From Ascidiaceihabitans sp023955215 (GTDB lineage: Bacteria > Pseudomonadota > Alphaproteobacteria > Rhodobacterales > Rhodobacteraceae): DNA of 64,000 nucleotides. The stretch lies in assembly GCA_943788345.1 (NCBI GenBank), contig CALSPX010000001.1:124001-188000 (forward strand), read 5' to 3'. The notes under the pieces are model-generated. The model was not told where the DNA came from, ran no database searches, and saw only the letters and a program-made list of their open reading frames with translations. The translations under genes were made by a program, and so were the position numbers. This document shows positions 33,678 through 43,002 of the stretch, piece after piece (position 1 is the first letter of the stretch; each line of letters starts with the position of its first letter).

Positions 33678-34924
33678 TATTTAACGCCCCGTTTCATAGT
33701 CTTGATAGGGGCCCCACCTGCAAAGGAATTGCCATTCACATAGTCACATGGCGCTTCTTGCATTTCCAAATGCAGACCATCGTCAATGTATGGGTGGGCG
33801 CGCGCCAGTGCCTCGTCGACATCAATGCCCAGGCCGGGGGCTGTTGGAGGGGTGATAAAACCGTCCTCAACGCGAATGCTGCCTTTGATCAATTGGTCGT
33901 GGAATGGGGTTTCAATGCACTCACACATCAGGATGTTTGGGATAGATGCCGCATATTGGATGTTGGCGGCCCACTCAATGGGGCCCGCATACAAGTGCGG
34001 TGCCATTTGCGCGTTGTAAACCTCAGCCATCGCGGCAACCTTTTTCATCTCCCAGATACCGCCTGCACGGCCCAATGCAGGTTGCAAAATCGCGGCGGCC
34101 CCACTGCGCAAGACGGGCGCGAACTCGGCCTTTGTTGTCAGTCTCTCACCTGTCGCAACAGGTATACGGGTGCTGCGCGCCACTTGGGCCATTTGCTCGA
34201 CAGCGTCTGGCGGCACAGGTTCTTCATACCAAAGTGGGCTATAGGGTTCGATGGCTTGGGCCAACCGAATGGCACCCGCAGTGGTGAACTGACCATGGGT
34301 TCCAAATAGCAGATCCGCCTTATCACCAACGGCGTCGCGGATGGCTTTGCAAAAGGCGACAGATTGGGTGATGTCACTCATGGCAGGCATGTGCCCACCG
34401 CGCAGGGTGTATGGGCCAGCAGGGTCAAACTTAACCGCAGTGTATCCACGCGCCACGCAATCAAGTGCAGACTCGGCTGCCATCTCTGGCGATGTCCAAA
34501 AAGTATTAATGTCGTGGTGAGGCAAAGGATAAAGGTAGGTATAGGCACGGATGCGATCATTCATGCGCCCACCAATTAGGGCGTGAACAGGCCGATCACG
34601 GTCTTTGCCCAAAACATCCCAACATGCGATTTCAAGTCCCGAAAATGCGCCAATAACGGTAAGGTCAGGACGCTGCGTAAATCCAGAAGAGTAAACACGG
34701 CGATACATCAATTCGATGTTCTCAGGGTTCTCGCCTTGCATATGACGGGCAAAAACGTCCTCGATAACCGCTTTCATCGCAATCGGTCCAATGGAGGAGG
34801 CATAGCATTCCCCCCAACCAACAATGCCTGTGTCCGTTGTGACCTTAACCAAGATCCAATATCGACCGCCCCATCCAGGTGGGGGAGGCGCTGTAACAAT
34901 GACTTCTAAATCTTGCAGCTTCAT
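33677..34924 (-). CDS. mandelate racemase/muconate lactonizing-type enolase-superfamily enzyme
   Basis: A 415-residue enolase-superfamily protein. The N-terminal capping domain has RYWILVKVTTDTGIVGWGE. The barrel carries the lysine-containing motif TAVKFDPAG, metal ligands around DLLFGTHGQ, WYEEPVPPD and TGERLTT, and the distal HLYAGPIEWAA. These features fit the sugar-acid dehydratase (gluconate/galactonate dehydratase) side of the mandelate racemase subgroup. The substrate cannot be read. It is next to an alcohol dehydrogenase and coupled to a hypothetical gene, a plausible small sugar-acid pathway. Confidence 0.82.
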   Translation of the reverse strand: MKLQDLEVIVTAPPPPGWGGRYWILVKVTTDTGIVGWGECYASSIGPIAMKAVIEDVFARHMQGENPENIELMYRRVYSSGFTQRPDLTVIGAFSGLEIACWDVLGKDRDRPVHALIGGRMNDRIRAYTYLYPLPHHDINTFWTSPEMAAESALDCVARGYTAVKFDPAGPYTLRGGHMPAMSDITQSVAFCKAIRDAVGDKADLLFGTHGQFTTAGAIRLAQAIEPYSPLWYEEPVPPDAVEQMAQVARSTRIPVATGERLTTKAEFAPVLRSGAAAILQPALGRAGGIWEMKKVAAMAEVYNAQMAPHLYAGPIEWAANIQYAASIPNILMCECIETPFHDQLIKGSIRVEDGFITPPTAPGLGIDVDEALARAHPYIDDGLHLEMQEAPCDYVNGNSFAGGAPIKTMKRGVK

Positions 34925-34966
34925 AACGGGCCCAACTTCATCTTACCAATTAAACTCCGGGGGAGA

Positions 34967-34995
34967 TCGCCAAAGGCGAGCGGGGGCAGCGCCCC
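34967..34995. repeat. two adjacent palindromes in an intergenic gap
   Basis: TCGCC-AAA-GGCGA (34967-34979) is followed by GGGGC-AGC-GCCCC (34983-34995), in the 75-base gap between the alcohol dehydrogenase and the enolase-superfamily gene. GC-rich palindromes of this kind are scattered between genes in Rhodobacterales. Whether this is a dispersed repeat or a processing/termination element needs genome comparison. Confidence 0.45.
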
Positions 34996-34999
34996 AATC

Positions 35000-36091
35000 C
35001 TACCTATCGAACATAATCACGTTACGCCGCGCAGAACCCGTTTTGGTATCCGCAATTGCTTCGTTGATTTGGTCCAATGACCAACGGCCAGAAATCAATT
35101 CATCCAACTTCAAACGCCCCTGAGTGTACAAATCGACCATCCATGGAATATCGCGTTGAATAACAACGTCACCCATCTTTGACCCAATCATGCCCTGACC
35201 AACAGCCGCCAACATGACGGGCTCAAATTCAGCCATTGCGCCTGAGTGGGGCATGCCGACCATGATGACTTTGCCACCGCGGCCCAGATATTTAGGTGCA
35301 TCCTCATAGGCTGGGATCGCGCCCACGGTGACGATAACCGCTTCCGCACCGCGCCCACCCAATGCCTTATAGCTTGCGCGCCATGGTTTTTCGGCCGTGG
35401 CCAAAACGCCATGAGTTGCGCCAAATTCTTTGGCGATGGCCAGTTTTTCTTCACTCATATCAACGGCAACGATGCGTCGCGCACCAGCAATGCGGGCACC
35501 TTGAATGGCGTTCAGGCCAACGCCCCCAGCACCAATGACGACAACGTCTTGTCCGGCACGCAGGTTAGCAGCGTTAATAACCGCCCCAACACCTGTGATC
35601 ACGCCACATGCAATTAGGCTGGCAGCATCTTTTGGAATGTCATGTGAAATTTTGACCAGTTGGCGTTGGTCAACAACGACTTTTTCTGCAAAACCACCGG
35701 TTGCCATCGCTTGGTGTAATTTCTCACCTTCAGCTGTTTTGATCGGCCCGTGGTCACCGTCATAAGAGGTTTCGCAGACCGTTGGTTTGCCGCCAGCACA
35801 GCTTGGGCATGTGCCGCAGGATCGTATCAATGTCACAACAACACTGTCCCCAACCGCCAATCCGTTCACACCATTACCGACAGCACTAATGCGACCTGCG
35901 GCTTCGTGGCCGTAGACTGCTGGCAATGATCCACCCCATGCGCCACCAGCGAATGAGATGTCGGAATGGCAGATCGCAACAGCGTCCAATGTTACTTCGA
36001 CTTCGCCCATTTCAGGAGATCGCAGTTGTATATCCTCAACACGCAAGGGTTCTCCAAATGCGTGGCAGACGGCGGCTTTGATTGTTTGCAT
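35000..36091 (-). CDS. zinc-dependent alcohol dehydrogenase (MDR superfamily)
   Basis: A 363-residue medium-chain dehydrogenase. Catalytic-zinc residues are C41, H62 and E63 (AICHSD, YGHEAAG). Structural zinc cysteines are C92, C95, C98 and C106. The Rossmann motif is VIGAGGVGLNAIQGA. It resembles the class III/formaldehyde-type MDR enzymes but ends with a short C-terminus. It oxidises an alcohol with NAD(P). It lies upstream of, and in the same direction as, the enolase-superfamily dehydratase. Confidence 0.88.
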   Translation of the reverse strand: MQTIKAAVCHAFGEPLRVEDIQLRSPEMGEVEVTLDAVAICHSDISFAGGAWGGSLPAVYGHEAAGRISAVGNGVNGLAVGDSVVVTLIRSCGTCPSCAGGKPTVCETSYDGDHGPIKTAEGEKLHQAMATGGFAEKVVVDQRQLVKISHDIPKDAASLIACGVITGVGAVINAANLRAGQDVVVIGAGGVGLNAIQGARIAGARRIVAVDMSEEKLAIAKEFGATHGVLATAEKPWRASYKALGGRGAEAVIVTVGAIPAYEDAPKYLGRGGKVIMVGMPHSGAMAEFEPVMLAAVGQGMIGSKMGDVVIQRDIPWMVDLYTQGRLKLDELISGRWSLDQINEAIADTKTGSARRNVIMFDR

Positions 36092-36179
36092 GACGGCTCC
36101 ATTAGCTCAGGCTTTTCATCATGCTGGCCTGTGTCGGCGCATAGCTCAAGAAAAAAGGTAACCTTGGGGGCCGGACTGC

Positions 36180-37388
36180 TTATTCCGTAGCGTCACCTGA
36201 AGTGCGGTGGCGCATGAACAGCGCTATTGCGATCAACGTTAGGATAAGTGCCAGTAAGAATGGTGCACCTGGCATGTAGAAGGGTGCTGTCTCTGCGGTG
36301 AATGCGGCAAAGATGCTGGTCATCAACATTGGTGAAATGATCATGGCCAGTGCGGACAATGACGTCAATGCGCCTTGCAGCTCCCCTTGTTGATCATCTC
36401 CGACGGCCTGTGACATCAATCCTTGAAGCGCTGGCGAGACGATCCCTGCAAGTGCAGCAACAGGGATGAAAAACAATGCAACGGTTCCCGAAGTCACAAG
36501 GCTTAGAAAGCCAAACGCTATGATATCAAAGAACAATCCGTAAATGATTGTTCCCCGTTCCCCCAAATATTTGATCGCTGGGCGGATCAGAAACCCTTGG
36601 ACAACTGCCATCATGATCCCAAACAGCCCCAAGGATAATCCGATGGTTGCCGGATCCCAATCAAAGCGTTCCTTGCCAAAATAGCTCCAGATGGCGGGGT
36701 ATACTGTGTGCGCGATGGAATAGACAAAATAAACGCCAAGTAGGGTACCGATCATTGGGAGCTTGCTCAGGGCTTTAAACGCGCCAAACGGATTTGCGCG
36801 TTTCAGTGAAAATGGGCGCCGGATCGCGTCAGTGACGGTTTCTTTCAAGACTACCCATCCGAACAGTGCATTTAGTCCCGACAGAACTGCGGCGGCATAG
36901 AACGGGGCGCGGGTGCCGTATTCGGCCAACAAGCCACCAATCAATGGCCCAAGGACAAACCCGAGCCCGAAGGCCGCACCGATCAATCCGAAATTGGCGG
37001 ACTTATCTTCGGGTTTGGAGATATCCGCGATGTATGCATTCGCGGTTGAGTGTGTCGCGGCCGTAATTCCGCCAATGATGCGGCCAATGAAAAGCAACCA
37101 AATGGTCCCTGCGACGGCCATCAGCAGATAGTCAGCGGCCATTGCCACCAAGGAAACCAACAAGATCGGACGGCGCCCGAACCTATCAGATAGCCCGCCC
37201 ACGACAGGTCCAAACAGGAACTGCATCGCGGCAAATGACGTGGATAACAACCCACCCCATAAGGCGGCTGCCCCCAAAGTACCGCCACCCACTTCGACCA
37301 TCAAATCGGGCATTACGGGCATAATCAGACCAATGCCCATCGCATCGATCATGACGGTGAACATGATGAACAGTACGGGTAGGCGCAT
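36180..37388 (-). CDS. TetA-like major facilitator drug exporter
   Basis: A 402-residue, 12-helix MFS protein. Motif A GGLSDRFGRRPILL lies between helices 2 and 3, and helix 5 carries an antiporter-type motif C (GLIGAAFGLGFVLGPLIGG). The start FIMFTVMIDAMGIGLIMPVMPDL is that of the TetA(A/B)-type drug:H+ antiporters. Chromosomal TetA homologues of this kind need not export tetracycline. It follows pcaB by 2 bases and may be co-transcribed, perhaps exporting toxic aromatics. Confidence 0.85.
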   Translation of the reverse strand: MRLPVLFIMFTVMIDAMGIGLIMPVMPDLMVEVGGGTLGAAALWGGLLSTSFAAMQFLFGPVVGGLSDRFGRRPILLVSLVAMAADYLLMAVAGTIWLLFIGRIIGGITAATHSTANAYIADISKPEDKSANFGLIGAAFGLGFVLGPLIGGLLAEYGTRAPFYAAAVLSGLNALFGWVVLKETVTDAIRRPFSLKRANPFGAFKALSKLPMIGTLLGVYFVYSIAHTVYPAIWSYFGKERFDWDPATIGLSLGLFGIMMAVVQGFLIRPAIKYLGERGTIIYGLFFDIIAFGFLSLVTSGTVALFFIPVAALAGIVSPALQGLMSQAVGDDQQGELQGALTSLSALAMIISPMLMTSIFAAFTAETAPFYMPGAPFLLALILTLIAIALFMRHRTSGDATE

Positions 37389-37390
37389 TT

Positions 37391-38715
37391 CTAGAGGGCT
37401 TTAACAGCTGCAGCGAATGCGCGCGCTTGATTGGGCGCACATCCCATTTGTTGTGTGGCTTGGAATGTCGCAGAGGAAATCGACGGATGCGCGACCTGTG
37501 CAACCGTTGCCAGTTCTTGACCCGTTTCTATCGCCTGTGCGCATAGCTTTTTAGTTTCGGCTTGGGCATCGGGGCGCGGCATAGTTTCAGCAAGTGCAAA
37601 GCTCAGTGCCTCGGCGTGAATTAACCCAAGCCCGCCCAAGGCATCATTCATATTTTCTGTTTGGGGCGTCATGTTGGCGCTTAGGGTTTTCGCATGGACC
37701 AATGCAGATGCACCGGACAACATGATTTGGGGCAGTGTCATCCATTCAGTGAACCATGCAACACCATCGCGTTGGTGTTGGTGAACCGCAGCTGCATGTG
37801 CAGGCTGCTGCGCAGGCCTGAAACCTGATTTGACAGCGCGACAATGGCTGATGGCGCGACTGGGTTTTGTTTTTGTGGCATTGTGGACGATGCACCGGAT
37901 GCTCCAAGCGTGACTTCGTCGATCCCACCAGCGCTAAGCCCAATCAGGCTTTGGCCCATCGCGCCTAAGATTGTTGTGACCCGTGCGCTCCAATCCGCGA
38001 TCCTTAAAACTGGGGTGCGGTCTGTATGCCAACTGCGTTTCGGATCATTCAGGCCAAGTGCTGCGGCCAAATCCGTGCGTGTTTGATCAGCTTTGGGGCC
38101 AAGTGCCGATGAGGTGCCCGCCGCGCCACTCAGGGAAACCCAAAGCGATGATGCGCGCAGTTCGTCCAGTTCCTTTAGTGCATCGAGCAAAGGCATGCCC
38201 CATGTTGCAATCACAGCGCCCCAACTGGTGGGCGTCGCATGCTGGCTATAGGTGCGCGCAGGCATTGGCTGATCTGCATATTTCGCCGCTTGGTTTGCAA
38301 GCGAAGTTAGGATGGTTTTGAGATCGGTTTCTGCTAGCGTCAGCGCTTGGCGCATACGCAACATCAACGCGGTATCGATGATGTCTTGGCTTGTGGCACC
38401 CCAGTGGGCGAAGGCGCTGTGCTCTGGCGCTTCCATTTCTTTGCGAAATGCAGCGACCAACCCAGGAACACACACCCCGTTTTGTCCTGTTGATGCCGCG
38501 ATGGCACCTGGATCGACGGTGATCTCAAGGCTTGCGCGGTGGATAGCAGCACCGCTTTCATCTGGGATCACACCCAATTTACCTTGGACTTTTGCCAATG
38601 CGCCCTCAACCAAAAGCATGGCCCGAATGGCTGCACTGTCCGTAAATAGGCGGCCAGTGTCGCCTGATGGAAACAATTTGGCGTAAAGTGGGCTGTCAAA
38701 AACGGAAGCTGCCAT
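37391..38715 (-). pseudogene. pcaB: 3-carboxy-cis,cis-muconate cycloisomerase, frameshifted
   Basis: An aspartase/fumarase-superfamily enzyme of the protocatechuate beta-ketoadipate pathway. The first frame (38715 to 37738) carries HWGATSQDIIDTA and the signature GASGASSTMPQKQNPVAPS, then ends aberrantly in LHMQLRFTNTN. The C-terminal third is in another frame (VHQHQRDGVAWFTEWMTLPQ and on to 37391). The frames join if one base is restored near 37785-37805. The restored length, about 441 residues, is normal for PcaB. As sequenced the enzyme lacks its C-terminal third. Real decay or a sequencing error. Confidence 0.85.
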
Positions 38716-38718
38716 GGG

Positions 38719-39507
38719 TTAGATATGTCCTGTACTGCGCATGAAGTCTGTCAAAACCTGTGCATACTCGATCGGTTGCTCGACGCAAGGCAGGTGGCCA
38801 GCTTTACGCATCAGATGGAACGTGCTTCCGGGGATAAGATCAACGGTTTCGCGCACCAAATCGGGTGGGGTTGAACCATCTTCTGACCCCGCAATACCCA
38901 AGGTTGGCAGGCGCAGACCTGAGGTTGGCGTGTAAAAATCAGTACCTGAGATAGCCGCGCAACAGCCAGTGTAACCCTGGACGCTTTGCTGAACCAACAT
39001 GTTGCGCCATAGTTCAAGGTCGGGGCCCGCACAGAATGCTTTACCAAACCAGCGCTGCATGACGCCGTCGGCTAGTGCTTCGATGCCTTGCGTTTGGACA
39101 ACATCAATGCGGTCTGACCACATCGGAGCATTCCCAATTTTTGCTGCTGTATTGGATAAAACCATTGCACGGATCAAATCCAAACGCTTCACGGCCAGCC
39201 CTTGAGCGATCATGCCACCAATGGACAGACCCACAAATAGGGCGTCTTTGAAGCCCGTATGATCCATCAATTGTTCGGTATCGGTGATCAACGATCCCAT
39301 GGAATATGGGGCAGGTGGGCATGCGCTTAGGCCATGGCCACGCTTATCGAACCGCAAAATGCGCAGACCTTTTGGAAGCAAAGGCATGATTGGATCCCAT
39401 AGGCGCAAATCAGTGCCAAGGGAGTTGGCGAACACAACAGGTGCGCCGTCCTCTGGCCCATCAATCCTGTAGTGCAGTTTTGTGTTTTCAAGATGCGCAT
39501 ACTTCAT
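38719..39507 (-). CDS. pcaD: 3-oxoadipate enol-lactonase
   Basis: A 262-residue alpha/beta hydrolase with nucleophile S95 in GLSIGG, a His in KAGHLPC and an Asp in the C-terminal part. FANSLGTDLRLWDP and RFDKRGHGLS are characteristic of PcaD, which hydrolyses 3-oxoadipate enol-lactone. It is 3 bases upstream of pcaB in the same operon. The other pca genes (pcaG, pcaH, pcaC) are not in the window. Confidence 0.9.
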   Translation of the reverse strand: MKYAHLENTKLHYRIDGPEDGAPVVFANSLGTDLRLWDPIMPLLPKGLRILRFDKRGHGLSACPPAPYSMGSLITDTEQLMDHTGFKDALFVGLSIGGMIAQGLAVKRLDLIRAMVLSNTAAKIGNAPMWSDRIDVVQTQGIEALADGVMQRWFGKAFCAGPDLELWRNMLVQQSVQGYTGCCAAISGTDFYTPTSGLRLPTLGIAGSEDGSTPPDLVRETVDLIPGSTFHLMRKAGHLPCVEQPIEYAQVLTDFMRSTGHI

Positions 39508-39510
39508 GAA

Positions 39511-40707
39511 TTAGCCTCGTTTGCTGCGATCGTTTAGGCGCATATGCGCGATGATCTGGCCGTGATCTGACGCCAGTTTGTTATACGGGGCTTCAGGATG
39601 GCTGCCGTCTGTTAGGTGATCGTTCAGGACGCTGAAATATTCCATCTCACCGATGCTGTTAGGGGTGTCAGCCATAAAATGGCGGGACATATAGATCTGA
39701 TCGATGCTTTCAAAGTTGCCACCAAAGGCCGCAGTGAACACCATATCGCGGGCTGATTTGCGCACGAATTGTTTTTCAGCTGAGTGCAGGCGCACGCGTT
39801 CGATATCTTCGGTGATCTGGATGTTTTGTTCTTTGGAATAGCGATCATTAGAGGCCTTGGCATCATGGCGCAGCATCCAAGAATAGTTTTTGAACGGGGC
39901 TTCGCCGCTGATGATTTCGCTGCTGACTGCGTGTTCGCCGTCATTGAAATCACCCATAACCATAACAGGATTACCAGCATGCAGTTCTTCAACAATCAAA
40001 CGGCGCAACACGCAGGCTTCGGTCATGCGGCGCATTGAGGCACGCATTGCACCCATCGCGCGGCCAACTGGATCGTAGTCAGTCAAGACTGCTTCTGCTG
40101 GAAACTCTGCACCTTCAGGCACATCATATTCACCCAGCTTTGATTTCAGATGGCAGTTAAAAATTGTGACGACTGCATCGCCAACAGGAACACGGACCTT
40201 AAGGATCGGGCGTGAAAGGCGTTTGAGGACATAGCTGCCTTCCTGACTTTTACCAGTCCATTTGATTTGGTCTTCGTCCAGGTCTTGGATTACCTCAGGT
40301 TCACCGACAAAGCCAAAGCGCGACAGGATCGCAAGACCGGGGCGGCGTTCACCGGCACCACCATCATTCAGGTTTGGTGCAAATGCGAGGGCTGCATTTG
40401 TATAGGGGGTGTAAGCCAATTTGCGGAAAATTGCGCGTTTGCGGTAGCGTTTGGTTTTGTCCGGAATATGGGCCGCGTTGTCTTCGATCCCTTCGGCGTC
40501 GGCCTCTGCGATCACATCACGCAGCGCGCTTTCCTCAAATATCTCCTGAAAGCCAACGATATCGGCGTTCATGGTTTGCAGCTGTTCAGACAGCCAATCT
40601 GCTTTCCATGCGTATTCTTCTGGCGTGTATTTTTGGAATTTGTAGTACTCTTTGTCCTCACCAATTAAATTTTTGACGTTGAAACTGGCGATTGTAAAAT
40701 TGGTCAT
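39511..40707 (-). CDS. endonuclease/exonuclease/phosphatase-family protein
   Basis: A 398-residue EEP-fold protein. It begins MTNFTIASFNVKNLIG, and has the metal-binding Glu in VGFQEIFEES, Asn/His in FNCHLKSKL, VMGDFNDGEH and the terminal SDHGQ. EEP enzymes cut phosphodiesters of DNA, RNA or lipids. No signal peptide is seen, so it is likely cytosolic. The ATG at 40707 gives the conserved start; the frame runs on to 40857 without support. It sits 3 bases upstream of pcaD and 1 base after the dehydratase, an odd partner for a catabolic operon. Confidence 0.85.
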   Translation of the reverse strand: MTNFTIASFNVKNLIGEDKEYYKFQKYTPEEYAWKADWLSEQLQTMNADIVGFQEIFEESALRDVIAEADAEGIEDNAAHIPDKTKRYRKRAIFRKLAYTPYTNAALAFAPNLNDGGAGERRPGLAILSRFGFVGEPEVIQDLDEDQIKWTGKSQEGSYVLKRLSRPILKVRVPVGDAVVTIFNCHLKSKLGEYDVPEGAEFPAEAVLTDYDPVGRAMGAMRASMRRMTEACVLRRLIVEELHAGNPVMVMGDFNDGEHAVSSEIISGEAPFKNYSWMLRHDAKASNDRYSKEQNIQITEDIERVRLHSAEKQFVRKSARDMVFTAAFGGNFESIDQIYMSRHFMADTPNSIGEMEYFSVLNDHLTDGSHPEAPYNKLASDHGQIIAHMRLNDRSKRG

Positions 40708-40708
40708 A

Positions 40709-41683
40709 TCAAACTCCGAAGCGCGAAAGGGCTGTTTGGAAAAGGGCTGCGTCGACGTTGCCGCCGGAAATAACGACGATAACATCATCGCCTGTGATTT
40801 GGTCAGATCGGTATAGTGCAGAGGCAAGCGCGATTGCGCCCCCGGGTTCTGCAACAAGTTTCAGGCGGCTAAAGGCCTGCGCCATGGCTTGCAATGCTTC
40901 GTCTTCAGAAACGGTTAGGCCAGAACCACATAGCCGTTTCATGATAGGAAAGGTAATGTCGCCGGGTTGTAGCGTTATGACCGCATCACAGATGTTACCG
41001 GAGGTCGCCGCATTGCTGCGAATTACACCGTCTTTGAGCGAGCGGGCGACATCATCAAAGCCCTCAGGCTCAACAGGACGCACCAACATGTCAGGCGCAT
41101 CCTCTTCCAAGGCAAGGGCGATGCCGCTGGTTAGGCCACCGCCGCCACAACACACTATCACTTCAGCTTTGGTGATGCCGTGTTCGGCCGCTTGGGTTGC
41201 GATCTCTAGGCCAACGGTGCCTTGGCCTGCAATCACCTCAGGCTCATCATAGGGTTTGATCAAGGTTAGTCCGCGTTCTTTGGACATAGCCGCACCAATG
41301 GCGTCACGGCTTTCGCCGTCGCGGTCATATAGAACAACTTCGGCACCCAAGGCTTTTGTGTTCGCGATCTTTAGGGCAGGGGCGTCAGATGGCATGATGA
41401 TCACGGATGGCACGCCGTGTGAACGTGCAGCCAAGGCAACCCCTTGTGCGTGATTGCCACTTGAGAATGCAATCACACCCTTTGCGCGGGTTTGTTCGTC
41501 GAGTGCCGATAGGGCAGACCAGCCACCTCGAAATTTAAAACTGCCAGTGTGTTGTAAACATTCAGGTTTGACCCAAACCCGGCGGCCAGCAATTTCATCC
41601 AAAAACGGCGAATTCAGCAAGGGCGTATAACGTGCGTGACCCTGAATACGTTGTGCCGCAGCACGGATCATATCGATGTTCAT
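40709..41683 (-). CDS. PLP-dependent threonine/serine dehydratase-like enzyme
   Basis: A 324-residue fold-type II PLP enzyme. Schiff-base lysine K50 is in TGSFKFRGG, followed by FSSGNHAQG and the phosphate loop CCGGGGLTSG. It lacks the C-terminal ACT domain of biosynthetic threonine deaminase, so a catabolic threonine/serine dehydratase, serine racemase or hydroxyectoine-type EutB is possible. It is 1 base from the EEP gene and 45 bases after the haloacid dehalogenase. Confidence 0.87.
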   Translation of the reverse strand: MNIDMIRAAAQRIQGHARYTPLLNSPFLDEIAGRRVWVKPECLQHTGSFKFRGGWSALSALDEQTRAKGVIAFSSGNHAQGVALAARSHGVPSVIIMPSDAPALKIANTKALGAEVVLYDRDGESRDAIGAAMSKERGLTLIKPYDEPEVIAGQGTVGLEIATQAAEHGITKAEVIVCCGGGGLTSGIALALEEDAPDMLVRPVEPEGFDDVARSLKDGVIRSNAATSGNICDAVITLQPGDITFPIMKRLCGSGLTVSEDEALQAMAQAFSRLKLVAEPGGAIALASALYRSDQITGDDVIVVISGGNVDAALFQTALSRFGV

Positions 41684-41728
41684 GTCAGGTCCTTCTGAAG
41701 TGCGAGTGGATAAGGTTGGGGGCTTGGA

Positions 41729-42415
41729 TCAAAGCGCGACAATTTTGGGGATGTCGGTCAGGTCGCGCAAGACGTGTTTTGGCTTCCATGGCATACGGTC
41801 CATAGGTTCGCCAGAACGGTTCACCCATGCGGTTGTGAACCCATAACCAGTAGCACCCGCAGCGTCCCATCCATTTGAGGATACGAACAATACCTCATCT
41901 TTGGCGCAACCGAAACGTTGCTCCACAAGGTCATACACACGTGAATCCGGTTTGAAGATGCCAACACTTTGCACAGACAGGTTCTCATCCAACAAGGTTT
42001 CGATCCCAGCAGATTGGACTGCACCATCCAACATATCAGGGGACCCGTTGGACAAAATGGCCGTGTTCAAGCCTGCTGCCTTTAAGGTTTGCAGCATCTC
42101 GGGAACCTCTGGATAGGCCTGTAGTTCCCAATATAACGCAAGCAGACGTTCGCGTAGCTCTGCATCACCATCAACGCCGCATTTCTCCAATGCCCAATCT
42201 AGGCCGTCTTGGGTCACTTCCCAAAAGTCGGTGTGGGCCTGTGTGATGGCACGCAGCCAAGTGTATTGCAGCTGTTTGAGACGCCAGTGTTCTGCCAGTT
42301 GTGGCCACGTATCCTTAATCTTGGAAAACTGTGGTTCGCTTGCTGCTTGGCGTGCAGCAGCAGCCACATCAAACAAAGTGCCGTAGGCGTCGAAAATACA
42401 CGTGGTAATAGGCAT
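41729..42415 (-). CDS. haloacid dehalogenase, type II (L-2-haloacid dehalogenase-like)
   Basis: A 228-residue HAD-superfamily protein. The nucleophile D9 is in IFDAYGTLFD, motif II serine in ILSNGSPDML, and the lysine plus acidic motif in VGIFKPDSRVY and FVSSNGWDAAGA. The FDAYGTLFD start and SSNGWD are typical of type II L-2-haloacid dehalogenases, which release halide from short halogenated acids; marine roseobacters often have them. First gene of the long leftward run. Confidence 0.88.
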   Translation of the reverse strand: MPITTCIFDAYGTLFDVAAAARQAASEPQFSKIKDTWPQLAEHWRLKQLQYTWLRAITQAHTDFWEVTQDGLDWALEKCGVDGDAELRERLLALYWELQAYPEVPEMLQTLKAAGLNTAILSNGSPDMLDGAVQSAGIETLLDENLSVQSVGIFKPDSRVYDLVEQRFGCAKDEVLFVSSNGWDAAGATGYGFTTAWVNRSGEPMDRMPWKPKHVLRDLTDIPKIVAL

Positions 42416-42546
42416 GTGTCGTCTCCTGCTTTTTCAACACAGTGGCACGCGATATGGCGATCGAAAAGGCTAAAAGATGGGTTTACCCGATGATCTGTTC
42501 GGGGCAGTGTGCGCGAAATTTAAAATACGGCACAAAGGACATCAAC

Positions 42547-42975
42547 GTGACCAAGATCAAAACAGGCGACAACGTGAGCATTCACTATACAGGAACCCTT
42601 GAAGACGGCAGCGTTTTTGATAGCTCAGAAGGCCGTGAGCCGCTCGAATTTGAAGTGGGTTCTGGTCACATCATTGTTGGTCTTGATGAAGCGATGCCCG
42701 GTATGGAAGTTGGCGAAAAGAAGATCGTACATATTCCTTGTGATTTGGCATACGGCGAAGCTGTTGAAGAGATGAAGCAAGCGGTGCCACGCGAAGGAAT
42801 CCCAGATAGTATTCCATTGGAAATCGGCCTCACACTTCACATGCAAACGCCAAGTGGTCAGCCGTTGCCGGTGACTGTCGTTGCTATGGATGATGCGACT
42901 GTAACGCTTGATGCAAACCACGCACTTGCTGGCAAGACACTGACCTTTGATTTCGAAGTTGTTGCAATCAAATGA
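42547..42975 (+). CDS. FKBP-type peptidyl-prolyl isomerase (SlyD-like)
   Basis: A 142-residue FKBP-fold protein starting with GTG at 42547 after AAAGGA. It has VSIHYTGTLEDGSVFDSS, GHIIVGLDEAMPGMEVGEKK, and an inserted-in-flap segment after DLAYGEAVEE, as in SlyD. The His-rich SlyD tail is absent. It catalyses proline isomerisation and may act as a chaperone. An upstream frame extension to 42442 is not conserved-looking. Confidence 0.87.
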   Translation: MTKIKTGDNVSIHYTGTLEDGSVFDSSEGREPLEFEVGSGHIIVGLDEAMPGMEVGEKKIVHIPCDLAYGEAVEEMKQAVPREGIPDSIPLEIGLTLHMQTPSGQPLPVTVVAMDDATVTLDANHALAGKTLTFDFEVVAIK

Positions 42976-42978
42976 TTA

Positions 42979-43002
42979 AAGCGGGCTGTTAATGGCCCGC
43001 TT
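42979..43002. terminator. inverted repeat after FKBP gene, weak bidirectional terminator
   Basis: AAGCGGGC (42979-42986) pairs with GCCCGCTT (42995-43002). It overlaps the 3' end of the convergent small membrane-protein gene. No long T-run follows on the forward strand. Confidence 0.45.

Noticed and set aside
37391..37741. Separate small gene starting MTLPQIM
   Set aside because: It is the C-terminal third of PcaB; upstream of its ATG the same frame continues as conserved PcaB sequence.
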